64,000 bases of DNA from Lactarius indigo (lineage: Eukaryota > Basidiomycota > Agaricomycetes > Russulales > Russulaceae), in assembly GCA_025766275.1 (NCBI GenBank), contig JAFKAC010000025.1, positions 496,001 through 560,000 on the forward strand, given 5' to 3'. Position 1 is the first letter of the stretch. Every line of letters starts with the position of its first letter. The position numbers were made by a program, and so were the translations under genes. The notes below the pieces were generated by a model, which worked only from the letters and a program-made list of their open reading frames with translations, had not been told where the DNA came from and ran no database searches. This document shows positions 23,701 to 34,100 of the stretch, one piece after another.

Positions 23701-25353
23701 TCCCTTTTACTTTTCTCTTATACGCGTATCACGAGATCTTTCCTGTGTCTGAATAACCACGCTTGGTTCCTGTTCTGCCCCTGTTTGAGCTTAAGTGTCG
23801 TCCGCCCTACTCAGCGGGCTTCCAGTCATCTAAGTGCATAACAGGCGTCGGTATACTACGCTGCTGAAGCGATCACTGTGCTCCATTGGAACCGGCTCTC
23901 TGACCATGTCGGGCGCAAGCCTATCCTCCTGTTCGGCCTTCTCGGAACGACCGTTTCTATCACCATGTTCGGGCTCTCGCGTTCTTTCTGGAGCCTGGTT
24001 CTTTGGTACGTCTTTGGTGGTGGGGCTCTGAAAGTATTCGCTTGCCAACGTGACTTGTACCGCAACCTCATTTGCAGCCGTTTCTTCAGTGGCGCGCTCA
24101 ATGGGAACGTTGGCGTTTCGAAAAGTGTGCTGGCCGAACTGGCCGACGAGTCCAACGTTGCCCGGGCGTTCTCCTTCCTACCACTCGTCTTTGTAGTCGG
24201 CCAGGTTATAGGGTTCGTCTTTACTGAATATTCACCTTCTCTCTCGCTCATAGTATCTCCTGGTACTCCAGGTCTTTTGTCGGTGGCTTCCTATCGCGAC
24301 CACAAGATCGCTGGCCAGAGTACTTCCCGCAGCCCTTCTGGGCCAAATACCCGTATTTCCTTCCATGTTTGGTTGTGGCCTCCTTTTCCCTCATTCAGTT
24401 CACCATCGCTGCGATATTCTTCGAAGAGGTAGGCCCACCTCTGCTTCGAGGATATTCAGATTGATTTCCTGTCACCTAGACACTAGGTCGCAAGACCTCG
24501 ACGATAACTAGTAGATCTCAAGAGAGCACAAGCTCACGACAACAAGACGAAGAGCCCGCCGCGACCGAGCAGCCCCTGCCCCTCCGCTCGCTCCTGACGA
24601 AACCGGTCGTGATTTCGATCGCAAACTACGGGACCCTCGCCCTGCTCGAAATCTCAGCGTCCGCACTCATCCCGCTCGTCTGGTCCACGGCAGTCGAGCT
24701 CGGCGGACTCGGCCTGACCCCGGCGGACATCGGTCTGTGGATGTCCGCGTACGGCTGCGTGAGCGCCCTCTTCCAATTCGCGTTCTTCCCGCGCGTCGTC
24801 GCAAGTTTCGGCCCCGGGCGCGTCGTCGTCGCCACCGCGGTCGGATTCGGCATGCTCTACGCCCTGTTCCCGTTCGAGAACATGCTGGCGCGCGCTGCGG
24901 GGACCGCGAGCGTCGTGTGGCCGCTCATCGTGCTGCAGCTCGTGGCGATATCCGTCTCGGACATGGGGTTCAGTTGAGTTCGCTCCCCCATTGGTCTCCT
25001 TCACTTGTGGACTGACACTGACTGAAAAAGGCTCGGTGTTCATGTTTGTTTCTTCTGCTGCGCCGAACAAGCGATCCCTTGGCGCTCTGAATGGCCTGGC
25101 GCAGACGGTCGTCTCCACACAGCGTGCGGTGGGACCCGCCGCAGCGGCGTCGCTCTTCGCCTTCTCCTTGCAGAACAATGTCTTGGGCGGACAGTTCGCG
25201 TACGCGGTTTTGCTTTCCCTCGCGTGTGTTGGGCTGTGTGTGGCCGTACAACTTCCGAGGAATACTTGGAAATCTCAGGTCAGTCTAGAACCAGCATTGG
25301 GGAAAGTCGCCTTTTTTCCTCACTTTGGGTGATCTTAGCACGTCGCGCCGTGA
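17756..25353 (+). CDS. MFS transporter with a retrotransposon in intron 2
   Basis: This encodes a major facilitator of the fungal ZIFL/YCR023C-like group with unknown substrate. Exons join in phase: 17756-17950, 18008-18073, 23845-24005, 24078-24212, 24272-24428, 24480-24972, 25031-25278 and 25339-25353 (489 residues). The N-terminus has RTPLLSQ and LPMLQLLILLSIRLADNM (first membrane helix). ELPIVGGDQRKVGYYTGIT precedes the large intron, and WNRLSDHVGRKP, the MFS loop 2-3 motif, follows it. RFFSGALNGNVGVSKS, then a Gly/Phe-rich second half, complete a 12-helix-sized protein. Intron 2 (18074-23844) is 5771 bp because a complete Ty3/gypsy element lies inside it, and both splice sites are intact. 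Reading through the last intron would instead end the protein at 25332. Three decayed relatives lie at 35-44 kb. Confidence 0.85.
18121..18411 (+). repeat. Left (5') LTR
   Basis: The LTR contains a tandem duplication of CGACAATCACCTGCTCAC near its start and a TATA box (CATATATAAACC, about 18224-18235). Its right end is GGGCTTCCA. Differences from the right LTR include CTTTCTC versus CTTACTC and CTCACACC versus CTCACGCC. Confidence 0.95.
18639..23468 (+). CDS. Gag-Pol polyprotein of the Ty3/gypsy chromovirus
   Basis: A single frame of 1609 codons carries gag, protease, reverse transcriptase, RNase H, integrase and chromodomain. The N-terminus has Pro/Thr-rich repeats (about residues 25-75). 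The gag zinc knuckle is a variant with CLKC, then six residues, H, four residues, C. Protease has LIDSGAH (D472). RT has VNDYRQL and YIDD (803-806). RNase H has TTDASDIGSGAV. Integrase has an HHCC finger ending in CADCQRNK and the DD35E triad D1230, D1290 and E1326. The chromodomain near residues 1530-1580 reads EFWVDKI, then YLVRWRGEG and KWLPSREL. There is no frameshift or stop, and gag and pol are fused in one frame. The element looks coding-competent. Confidence 0.95.
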   Translation: MSSKMLATRHSKRVQKRPPSPTKSSDANPPTGTPSVDPSTETPNEIPTVNPPTETPTTNPPTEAPPSDLPDEPSLSSHTDPDSSDDAIIIQHIRNVMSDQKMATVSHPILSHPLILTDGEITPKIVRDFENHCSTYFLNAKDGVSDDVKVTRIIGCFENDLIYDWAQEDSERLIKLTFAEFMKEFRQQWLPANWEQSVCTEMLNSRLDPSQKFDVWAAKILSYNVSLRNTKSHMNDDQLRTQLETALDEELRVIATDENINAETDLRKWMAKIRNVDNRRQNERKRMADFWETKNRTKRQNIGTRSQYPSSNGRNDFTRGSSVSTNSVPSLYPPKLTDDERRLLHDHEGCLKCRVFYVGHRADKCTVTLSGKDYKPRTLQDAIKAKNAKTAARPAPVASITENINASTPADLVAAVFPTSSSLTGDSSTEHSETSLASVSVPPPLKGKHLTWFCSLTNPLDHLRVKVNALIDSGAHMVLIRPDVVERLKLPKLPLSQPEQIAVAIDATKPPEDITHYVTIQPASLDGLFVSHPLHAVIAPGLCMPLILGLPFLTINKIVCNYSERTCTVTDQHQSYDLLKKRTQHAMNCTDILAAIRDRINTLTKDELLLSKETELRARFKHVFEPPPHASELPDKPLARIRLKDPSKSIRTRNYPCPRKWKEAWHTLLQQHLDAGRIRLSSAPAGSAAFIIPKADPTVLPRWVNDYRQLNSNTITDSFPIPRINEILADVAMGKVFGSIDMTNSFFQTRMHPDDVELTAVNTPWGLYEWVVMPMGIKNAPAIQQRRVTEALRPWIGRICHVYIDDIAIWSTTVDEHTQNVATVLQALADNKLYCNPKKTKLFATEIRFLGHRITAKGIEADEGKADRVINWPRPTTAKQARGFLGLVRYLAPFLPKLADHTRILDELTTKECNKIFPEWTSRYQNAFEAIKAMVTSTECLTTIDPSLMPQHKIFVTTDASDIGSGAVLTFGPTYETARPVAYNSRAFKGAELNYPVHEKELLAIVRALGKWHTDLLGFTFEVWTDHKTLEHFGTQRDLSRRQARWMEFLSQFDATIHYLPGDQNSVADALSRLPDPTTTTIAAILSKTHHKTIRSRFELEDAILDEIRKGYATDPFIEKLASAAAGMSNVQHKDGFWFIDDRLVIPPSGNVRETLFRLAHDKLGHFGATKTYDALRTSYYWPRMRKELEQAYIPACADCQRNKSITAKPIGPLHPLPIPDRRCDSVAIDFIGPLPPDKAYDCIVTFTDRLGSDIRIIPTSTTLTAEKLAELFFTHWYCENGLPLDIVSDRDKLFLSRFWQALHKLTGIQLKMSTAYHPQTDGASERTNKTVIQCIRLAVERDQRGWAQLLPKIRFDIMNTVNASTGYTAFQFRFGKSPRLLPPILPQPDDMEDDAKACDIVERMQGLELEAQDNLLAAKVTQAHQANKNRRLIFPFHTGDRVILSTAHRRREYKKGEGPRAAKFMPRFDGPYRVLSTDEAHSTVTLDMPENPHTFPVFHTSEILPFNENDDKLFPQRALNPPEPVILDGEPEFWVDKIVDERRRGKGTQYLVRWRGEGPEGDKWLPSRELEDCEALDVWQARKKDHQTNETSNNTTPKLTITIPPLRA
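23534..23824 (+). repeat. Right (3') LTR
   Basis: This is a 291-bp copy of the left LTR with four substitutions. It is preceded by the purine tract at 23525-23533 and followed by the target duplication GTCAT. Nineteen bases further on, the host intron ends at CATAACAG and exon 3 of the transporter begins at 23845. Confidence 0.95.
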
Positions 25354-25501
25354 ATGTTCATAACTGACAAGAGAGGAGGGTTGTTTCTTGGAAAAGAATG
25401 ACGTCACCGTCGACTATAACAAATACAAATACAAACAAATATCTTGAGTTATCTGCTGAGACCTCACGGCTCTCGTCTCACCGCCATTGTATGCGACGGT
25501 G

Positions 25502-25978
25502 TCAAAAACAAGTACGTATGAACAGGGGAGATATTCCGAGGTAATAGTACCCCGATGAAGGTTCGATGACTACTGGCTCACACTGTGCCTGGGCCAGTTG
25601 CCGTCGCCGGGAGGCTGGTGAGGCGTGGTTGGAGTGGGAGGGAGTCTGCGCGGCAGCAACGGCCTGCTGTGCTACTGCTGCACCACGCTTACTTGCTGTT
25701 TTCTCCGATTTGGTAGCAGCTGTCACCGAAGAAAAGAAGGGAAGGTGTACGACCCAACTGGACGTGGAGGATTTCTTTTTTACTGAGCCCGGACTGTCTG
25801 AATTTTTTTACAGTCAGTTCGTTTCGGAGAGCTCTCAAGGACGACACGTACTGGAGTCACGCTCCAAGGTGCTGAGGTGGGAATAAGAATGAGTTGGTCC
25901 GAACTTGCGGAACCATTTGAAGAGGCCACGACGAGAGTTTTTTGAGGGCGAGGACGATGATTTAGAAACGCGAGACAT
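25502..25978 (-). CDS. Small hypothetical Ser/Ala-rich protein
   Basis: I do not recognise this product. Two exons can be joined on the minus strand: the first from ATG 25978 (MSRVSKSSSSPSKNSRRG), then a 63-bp intron with GTGACT donor and TTCAG acceptor, then a second frame ending at TGA 25502-25504. The protein would have about 137 residues. It starts Ser- and basic-rich, followed by FKWFRKFG, an Ala/Gln-rich middle and SGYYYLGISPLF near the end. It is convergent with the transporter, whose last exon ends 150 bp away. Support is only an open frame with plausible splice sites, so a spurious ORF is possible. Confidence 0.35.
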
Positions 25979-28880
25979 CAGAAGGCGTATTAAGCGCTGC
26001 GTTGGATTACACCTCCCCCCCCCCCCCGCTCTTTTAAGTATTTTGGGAGAAGCAAAGCTTCCTGCGAGTCCCCTTGGCTCATCTGAGCGTAAGTCGGAAT
26101 GACCCATCCGGCACTGCTGAGGTGATCCTCATTTGTTCTCACCTCCCGACCTCTGTATGACGTTGCTACACGCTGGCTTGTGCTGCGCAGGTGCAGTGTA
26201 CCTGGCACTACTCTGATAGATCATAGATCATCGCCAAGGCCTATTCTACTGTTGCTGTACTCACCTCGCTAAATCCATATGTGTGCGCCAATCAGAGCAA
26301 GATATCACCATGGACGCGCAGAGTGAAACAGAAAAAAAAAACAAATGGCTAGTGAGGTAGGGACGCAAGAGAGACAGTCGGCTAGAGTAGAGCCGCTAAT
26401 AGGTAGTAAGCGAGCTCAAGTTCTCTCAGTCTAGCCGGTTCCTCCCCATGACCGCGCGTCTTCTGACTGAGCCACCGCCGGCACATAAGAACCGCAAATG
26501 GGCAATACGATGCCAGTCGCGCGTTATCGAGGTCAAAATGAACAGTTCCGCGACGCCGGGACCTGGGCCCTGGGTCCGGAGGGTTCCAGCCAACCCCCAT
26601 CATCCCACCGCGCGCCGGCGGCCTGAGCCCGTCGAATGTCTTCCCCACGGGGAGGGGGGGAATTACCAGTGGGCTTGAGGCAACGCCGGGGAACGCGAGA
26701 ACCGCGAACGAACGCTTTGAAGCTTCTTCAATCGGTGTCATGTGACGTCGATTTTTGATCGACTTTGCGCGGACCGGCGCGGCATGCGTGGGACGGCGAA
26801 GGAGTCGGGAAGGGCCGAAACGTTGCCCCATGTCGTGGTATGCACCGTCAAGCGTCTCCTCCCTTTCTATATGCGTGCGAGATTGAGGACACCTATCAAG
26901 GCGCTGCATTGCCGAGACGTTGAACACAGGAGCGCGGCGCGCCAATTGCGGCGCGCCGTCACATCGCGATTCAGGCTTGGATTCAAGTTTCGAGGTCTCT
27001 GATGCGAGAATGATATCACCGCGTCCCTTGTTCCTCTGATAGTGCTGTATCTAAGTAACTTGTACTAATGGGAGCTCGGGTAAGTAAAGAAAGTATTTCT
27101 CTCACAGTGGCGCCGCTAAAGGGCACTTGAAGAGTCCTGATTGGTCAGCCCAGTAACCTTCTGAAGAACTCAGTCGGAATTTCAAATTGGTCGAGGGCTC
27201 CTCCGACTCCTACCTCTACAGTGGCCTGATCGCGGGGTCGACCTCAGTCGACGGTATTGAAGAGGCCACGTGAAGTCATCTCAGGGAAAACTGTACGTCC
27301 ATTTTTGTTTCCGACCCAAGACCCTTCAGAACCAACTCAATTTGCAAGATCATTCACTGGCAGTTATTGTAACTTTGAAAGCGACCAATCTGTTTACTCA
27401 ACATCACTATCCCCATTTCCATCTTCTCGCTGACTCGGACGCCTAGACCTCGACTAACGCAACCCGAGTCCGTGGCAGTTGCCATTTGTCCACAGCCAGT
27501 CCTGCATCCAAAATGGAAAGTGTACCTTGTGTTCGTGGCGATTTGTGGCAGCCCAGTTCCTATAAGCTGGTTTGGTTTCCACATCATTTCATATTCTATG
27601 TCCTCAACCTGTCATTGTTTGCCCTCGCAGAGGTCACCTGTATGCCAGTGCGTCTTGTGACGTACTTCGGACTTCTGGGTTTTCCAGTGGGTCTCCTCAT
27701 TTCCAGATTTCTGGCCAATGACAGTAATGCCTCTCTTCTTCCAAGTAAGTTTGTTTGACCAGGTTCGGCGCACACCGAAGTTTCTCTTGACCAATTGTCT
27801 GCGTGAGTATGTTTAATTGGCTACTCTACTGATTGGGCGCATTACTGATTGGCCGGCTACCGGAAGAACGACATCGGAACTAGCACTATCCCCCTTGGCC
27901 ATACAGGCCACTTGATTCGCGAGCTTGCTTCAAGTTGACATGTAGGATACTGCTCTTAGTAAGAGAACACAAGCGATGTCAGGTCAGTAGCAATGTTCTG
28001 GGCTCATCCTCGCAGTACGTTGATTGGGCTAATCGCATTGCAGACGGTCAAAGGGGAGGGGCCACAGCAATGTCGCTGTGATTCAAGACTTTTCTTGAGA
28101 ACAGCTAGAGAGGGTTGGCGCTACCCAAGGAATGTTAGGAATCAGCCCAATCAGCACGCTGGCCAATCTGCGCCACACCGTAGGGCGTTTATGGTGGCCC
28201 ATCTCCGCCAAGCGAAGGTATCGTCGGGCTGTCCCGGAGAATCTCGGAGACGAATCTGCTCCACGCGGCAGGGTCCGCGCCGGGCCCGAGCAGTCCAAAC
28301 CAGGCTCCTTCCACACATGTGGAGTACATCGCGCTCGGGCACCTTTCTATTCGAACACCGCCTCGTCGACGCTCGAAGCCCCAGCATAAACTCCAAACAG
28401 GGCACAGAGACGGATAGCGTAGCAAACCCCAACACACTCAGAAAATTCCGGTTGGTTGACGTTGACAGACGGACTAAATTAAAACGGAGTTTCCAAAAGC
28501 CAAGCCAAGGGTGGGGTCGCAGGTTCTCGCAAACCGTGCAATCTGATGGCCAACTCGAGTCCATACGCACACGCACTCGCGCAAACAAAATAGTTGAAGA
28601 CGTAATAAACTCGGAGGCGATTCAGCCTAACCATTTTTCATTTCTTCGGTGAGGGTACCCAGTGTCATGCCCCTCCGAAAGTCTCGGACCATATGATGCG
28701 CGAGGTGCTTTGTAGATGTCAGTACGCGTCATGGTATGCCATGCTATTATGTCTTATCAACTCTTAGCAGGCGAGGAGGTGTTTCAGGTTCTTTGGTACG
28801 TTCCGACCCTTGTACAGCCCCGACTTCTTTGCACAATCGGCATCCGGGGGAGAGGGTTCGGTGCGGGGTGGGGGGTTCTC
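25979..28880. other. Long region without a supported gene
   Basis: Open frames are present (minus 26382-26945, plus 27486-27758, plus 27993-28652), but none shows a domain, codon pattern or splice structure I trust. The 27486 frame has a hydrophobic stretch near its end and could be a relic. Several CCAAT/ATTGG boxes cluster at 27130-27210, 27780-27870 and 28020-28150. C-rich and A-rich runs occur near 26016 and 26331. The part around 26440-26950 is GC-rich. It may contain promoters, but I see nothing specific. Confidence 0.4.
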
Positions 28881-28992
28881 GGTTATAAGAAGGGTGCGTA
28901 TCCTCTCTCCGTCTGTTTCATCCGACTCCGTGCTTCATTTCCTCTATTCCTTTGTTCTGTGAACTCTTCATTGTAAATCTCTCTATTCAGCT
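28881..28992 (+). promoter_or_regulatory. Core promoter and 5' leader of the aquaporin gene
   Basis: A TATA-like GGTTATAAGA (28881-28890) is followed by a CT-rich tract and TTCATTGTAAATC. It lies about 105 bp upstream of ATG 28993, a spacing normal for basidiomycete genes. Confidence 0.45.
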
Positions 28993-30447
28993 ATGCCGTC
29001 TCATGAGAAGTATGGATCAATGCAAGACTACTATACCCGCTTCCCTAATCGCTGGGCCCAAATTCGGTACGATGCAGTTACCCACCGACCACCCCCGTCG
29101 ACAGATTGACTGACTGAGTGTCCTTTCTTGCACCAGAGAATATATTCGCGCACCAGCGGCCGAGATGCTGGGCGTGATGATCCTCGTCCTGTTCGGAGAT
29201 GGCGTCGTCTGTCAGGTCTCACTAGGCAGCAACCCAAAGGTGACGCCTGCCCCTGCCGGCGACTGGTTGTCAGTCAACACTGCTTGGGGAATAGGTAAAG
29301 TCGCATACTGTTCTAGCTGCCGAACGGTCATTTTTGATGATAGTTTCTCGCAGGCGCAGCACTTGGAGTGTGGATCTCTGCCGGCGTATCTGGTGGACAC
29401 ATCAACCCCGTCGTACGTCATTTACTATCGTAGTTTTTTAACAACTTTTTTGTGCTGACCGCGTACGCTCATTTTCGGACGGCAGGTAACCGTCTGTGCG
29501 GCGATGTTCCGTGGGTTCCCGTGGAAGAGGGTGCCGGTGTACATCTTCAGCCAAGTCTTAGGCGCGTACCTGGCCGCACTGATTGTATACGCCAACTACT
29601 TCCACGCAATTGACTTGGTCGAGGGGAAAGGCATACGCACGGTACCTGGCACTGCGGGATACTTTACCCCATACCCAGTACGTTTTAACCCGGAGGAATT
29701 GGATGACCGATTCCTGATGAATGTGTGTTCGCGTGCTGCATTTAGCCGCCGTACATGACGGCTGCAAACTGCTTCTTTGACGAGGTAACCTCCGCTCTTT
29801 ATACGCCAGTGTCCGCATCTGACCTGTGTGCTCTTCGCAGTTCATCTGCTCCTTCCTCCTCGTGATCACCGTCTGGATAATCACAGATCCGAAAAACGGT
29901 CCCACTCCCATTGGGATGCTCGCAATCGCAGTTTACTTCGTCGTAGTAGGAATTGGTGCCTCATTCGGGTTGCAGACAGGTCACCTGAAAGTCCAGCGGA
30001 CTTGTTGCCGTAATATTGACGACATCGTATACAGGTTACATGGTCAATCCCGCGCGTGACCTCGGACCTCGCTTGATGACTTGGACGGTCGGTTACGGCA
30101 GAGAAGGTGCGGCGTCGAGACAAAGAGAAAGCGCTCACTAGCTGATGGACGTTGTCGTGTTGCAGTCTTCAACTTCCGCAGTCAATACTGGCTCTGGTGC
30201 ACGCTCCTCGGTCCCATGGCTGGAGGCATCACCGCAACCTTCATTTACGACTGTCTCATCTACCAGGGCAGGGACAGCATCATCAACACGCCGTAAGTTT
30301 CTGGTCGATCTGCGTGGGTCCATTTTCATTCGTCGCTCAATCGTCGCTCGTAGATGCGCCGCTGCACGCCGGTATCTTTCTGCTCCTTCGAAGAAGGACG
30401 ATGCTGCCACGCTGACCCCATCTTCGTCGGCTATGGACGCGGTCTAA
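28993..30447 (+). CDS. Aquaporin/aquaglyceroporin (MIP family)
   Basis: This is a plasma-membrane channel for water and small polyols such as glycerol. Nine exons join in phase: 28993-29066, 29137-29294, 29354-29412, 29486-29677, 29746-29784, 29841-29979, 30035-30106, 30166-30292 and 30354-30447 (317 residues). Membrane helix 1 includes EMLGVMILVLFGDGVV. The first pore box is GGHINPVVT (N95-P96-V97), with NPV in place of NPA. The second is MVNPARDLGPR (N225-P226-A227-R228-D229), and the Asp after NPAR is typical of glycerol-type channels. The first box is split by an intron after Val97. The last exon adds a Ser-rich cytoplasmic tail. Confidence 0.9.
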
Positions 30448-31118
30448 TCTCTTCAGTGCCGATTTTCTTTCTACCTCTCACTCTCTTCGCTACCACTCGT
30501 TTATTTCTTGCGGTCCCAATAGCACAAACTGGCTACGATATTTATTTACTTGCTCTGTAATTCCTCATATTTTCTTGTAATACCTTGTAAAGTCGTCGGG
30601 AAATGGTAATTGTAATAGACTCAATTCAGGAGAGCGCAGTTCGAATAGACATACGAGTCGTGTCGAGTCTACCATGTACCAATATGAATATTCTGTGGCC
30701 CAGGTTCGGCCTGGGTGCTGTAGTGCCAGTACTATGCGGAAGCAGATGCAGTGGTCCCAGTCGCAGCTCCACGACGGAGCCTCTGTACCTCTCGTGATTC
30801 CAATTTTCTTAGAAATTGAGACTTCTGTTCATTAACGCAGATCGCTCACGATTAATATGCAAATTATATTTCCCGTCCTTGTAACTCCGACTGGGAGTCG
30901 GCTCGCGCAGTTGGCTCTCGGGTTTCATTGCAAAGCGATATACAAGTCGCGCGAGAATGAGTCGGATACGAGTTGTACAAGAAAAAGTCGCACACATGTG
31001 GACGGAGTCGCGTAGGTGCAGGTATATGATATCGGGTCACACTAGTTAATGGCCCGGGGACGATCGATTTTAAAAAAGTCATCAAATGTACCGCGTAGAT
31101 ATCAAACAGTAACCACCC
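30448..31118. other. Intergenic region, nothing recognised
   Basis: This separates the aquaporin from the 3' end of the NLR-like gene on the opposite strand (convergent). TTTATTTACTTGC and TAATTCCTC just after the aquaporin stop may mark 3' processing. Short open frames on both strands are not convincing. Confidence 0.4.
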
Positions 31119-34100
31119 TTACCACTCTGCGCTGTGATCCAATAAGAGTTGGGCAACCACCTCGTGTCCTGCTTCGGATGCCAGTAGATACGGAGTCCGA
31201 CCCATGTTATCCAGGTCGTCAATACTGGCGCCATTCTCGAGCAGCCATCGCACGATCTTCAGTTGTCCGCGTAGCGATGCCAGGTGCAATAGGCTCTCGC
31301 CCTTGTTATTCAGAGAATTGATATCCGCGCCGTGCTCAAGCAGCAACTGTGAGACCACGAGATGCTCCCCACTAAGTGCCTTATGGAGTGGAGTTACCTC
31401 ACCGTGTCTCCGGACGTTTGGATCTGCGCCATGCATAACCAGGAGCTCTACAATCTACAGATGGCCCCCGCCTGCTGCTAGGAGAATGGATGTCCAACCA
31501 CCGTCGCTTCGGATATTGACATTTGCGCCGCGCTCGACTAACAGACGGGAAAGTTCCACGTATCCGTTACTTGACGCCAAGAGTAACGGGGCCCAGGGAA
31601 AGCTACTGTTAGCATCCACGTCTGCGCCACATTTGACTAGCACCTGTGCTACCTTCACACGTCCCAACGAAGCGGCTGCGCGTAACGGTGTCCCATGATC
31701 ACCACCTCGCGCGTTCGAGTCCTGATGGCATACAGTGACGAGCCATTCTACCACGTCGGGGAGATCGCGAACCGTGGCATAGTATATCGGTGATGCGGTA
31801 GGCCGTGAAGGAATTTCTGAGATCATAGACGACCGCAGGTCCCTATCCGGATTATGTATCCAAATCCAGGCAGAAAAATGCGATCCAGCTGGGTCAAACA
31901 AACGTCTCGTGGCGTCTTCTATACGTGCGGACACATTTCCGAACTTGGCGTGATCTACCCAGTGCCGAGCAGCATAAGCGGAGAGGGGGTAGTCCTTGGT
32001 GCTATTTCTGTTGATATTCTTGTCTAGCTGTAGCAGAACGGAAAGACACGCTCGGGCGACGATCGTATGGGCAGGTTCGAGTGAGACGTGGAACCGCGAG
32101 GCGCGTCCTCTCGCAAGTCGGTTCGACATCAGGAATTCCTTTACAGAAAAGTGGGAAAATTGGACAACCTGCGAACCGTCCACGACGACGATGGCGACCA
32201 AGCTGGAACACGTAGAAAGTACAACATCTCTGGCGTTTTCTGGGCGCCAAGACGAAACCAATGTGGGGGTTTCCCCAGCATCAAAATCGAGCGCGAGAAA
32301 CTCAGCAAGTTCCTCGACTCGAAGCGGTCTCGAAGCCACGGCGATGCACTGGAAGAGGCGATGCGCATACGTCCAGTTTTCTTCGTCAATATCCTGCAAT
32401 GTACGTTCGTATGTTTCGTCCAACGTCCAAGGTAATTCGTCCAACGTACGCCGGATGCGCCCTGGAAGGCATCGACGTAACCTGTCTAGTTGACAGTACA
32501 CCCGCCGAAACCTGTGTCATGTCGTAAGGTCCTATTAGAATGCCCAGTACAGAACGCCTCACATTCCGTCGGCCTTTTGGCAGAGCCGATCTATCACGAT
32601 ATTCCTTTCTTCCTCTCTCCATCGGCTCGTGTTCGCATCTGAGGTCATGACGAAAGAAATATAGCTGTTGATATCCCCAACCTGTCCTATCTCATCGTGA
32701 AGAGACACTGAGTGGGATGCCAAAGGTAGGAGGACAGCCCGGATGCCCACCGCAGGGCGGCTGGTAACGCATAGGTGCAGATGTGGATGGTTGAGATTGA
32801 CGAGGTCCTTCACGAGACCCAGAACCTTTTCGCGAGCAGATGGTATACCAGGAGTTCTCGGGCATTCGTCGAGCGCATCAACTATAATATACGTTGAACC
32901 AAGGGCAGCAACTGTGAGCATTTCTTTCAGACAGTCTAAGAGGGCTCCATCGCTAGGCTGTCGAGAGCCACTGTCGTATCTTGAATACAAGCGGGAAAGG
33001 ATGTCGCAGCACTGGTCAGACTGAGCACAGATTTGGACGAGAAGAGAAGCCAAAAGGCCTCGGCGATTCTTTTTCTCTTCGTCCCTAAAGTCAAAATAGA
33101 AGAAGGCCATCGACGCCAGTCCAACCTCTTGCATACATCCGATGTAACTGATGATTGTTGAGCTAGTGGGTGACATGAGAACCGGAAGTGCGAAATCATT
33201 AAAAGGTCACGGTCTGCATACCAGAGAATGCTCTTCCCTGAGCCCGCTATAAACCGAGACCATATCAGTGGTCGTCTGGTATGAACTTGGGCAAAGGGTA
33301 CCCACGTTTTCCGTGAATCCATAATAAGGACGCCCTCGTTTGCCACTCCAAAAATGCGACGCTCTGGATAAACCAGGTCGCAGTGCCATAATGGTGAGCG
33401 TCGCACGCAATATTGTAGTTTTTCGATGGATCTGGAGGGGAGAGCCACCGTCGAGACCTCTCCTGTAACCGGTCACCTGGAATCCGTTCTTCATCTCATC
33501 CTGTGAGAACCTGAGACTGTAGGGAGACGACGAACGTTTCTCCTTGTTCATGTTTCTCGCGATGTCCTGAAGGGTCACTGCGACGCACAATCAAGTTGCG
33601 CAAATTTATACAAGTGAACTAAACACACCTAGGGCCAGTCGGACGTCGCTCGCTAGAGACGCATTTTCATCTGGGATTATAAGCGCTCATCAGATCCAGT
33701 TGTAGGAGCTAAAGAACGCAGCATACTGTCCATGACAGGCCTCATATTGTTCACAAGACTGTAGACGACCTCCAGAGTTTGCGCGGCAGTCGTCCGAGCC
33801 TCCTCATGCGTCAGTCGGTCCAATCTCCGCAGAATCGCCTCGACATTGTTCTCCCCAAAAAGCTTCTTCCCGAACTTTTCTAGTCACCTCCTTCAGTGAA
33901 AAACGACGTGCTCATGGAGAGGTAGACTCACTCAATCGTCCTTGCTTGATCTGTTGAGTCGCAAGGGCAAGTGTAGAAAGGAGCTCAACAAGGATCTTGA
34001 CGACTATCCCAGTCATCGCGGTCGTAGGTGGGATTTTGGTATAAATATCGAGGCGTCTCAGAAAGTTTTCAGACAATTCGAAGAGATCCAAAACGGCATC

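Larger units (their letters stand above)
18121..23824 (+). mobile_element. Complete Ty3/gypsy chromovirus
   Basis: The element is 5704 bp with two 291-bp LTRs (18121-18411 and 23534-23824) that begin TG and end CA. They differ at four positions by eye. It is flanked by the 5-bp target duplication GTCAT (18116-18120 and 23825-23829). A purine tract GGGGAGGGG (23525-23533) lies directly before the right LTR. No clear tRNA primer site was recognised after the left LTR. One uninterrupted gag-pol frame lies inside. Intact coding and near-identical LTRs point to a fairly recent insertion. It landed just after a T-rich tract in an intron of the MFS gene. Confidence 0.95.

Noticed and set aside
18074..23844. 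MFS gene called as a simple insertional knockout
   Set aside because: The element sits wholly within an intron with intact splice sites, so a knockout cannot be concluded from sequence.
26382..26945. 187-codon minus-strand open frame
   Set aside because: GC-rich region with open frames on both strands and no recognisable motif or splice structure.
27993..28652. 219-codon plus-strand open frame
   Set aside because: It overlaps long frames on the minus strand, has Arg/Ser-biased composition without domain, and contains several CCAAT boxes, so it looks like non-coding GC-rich DNA.
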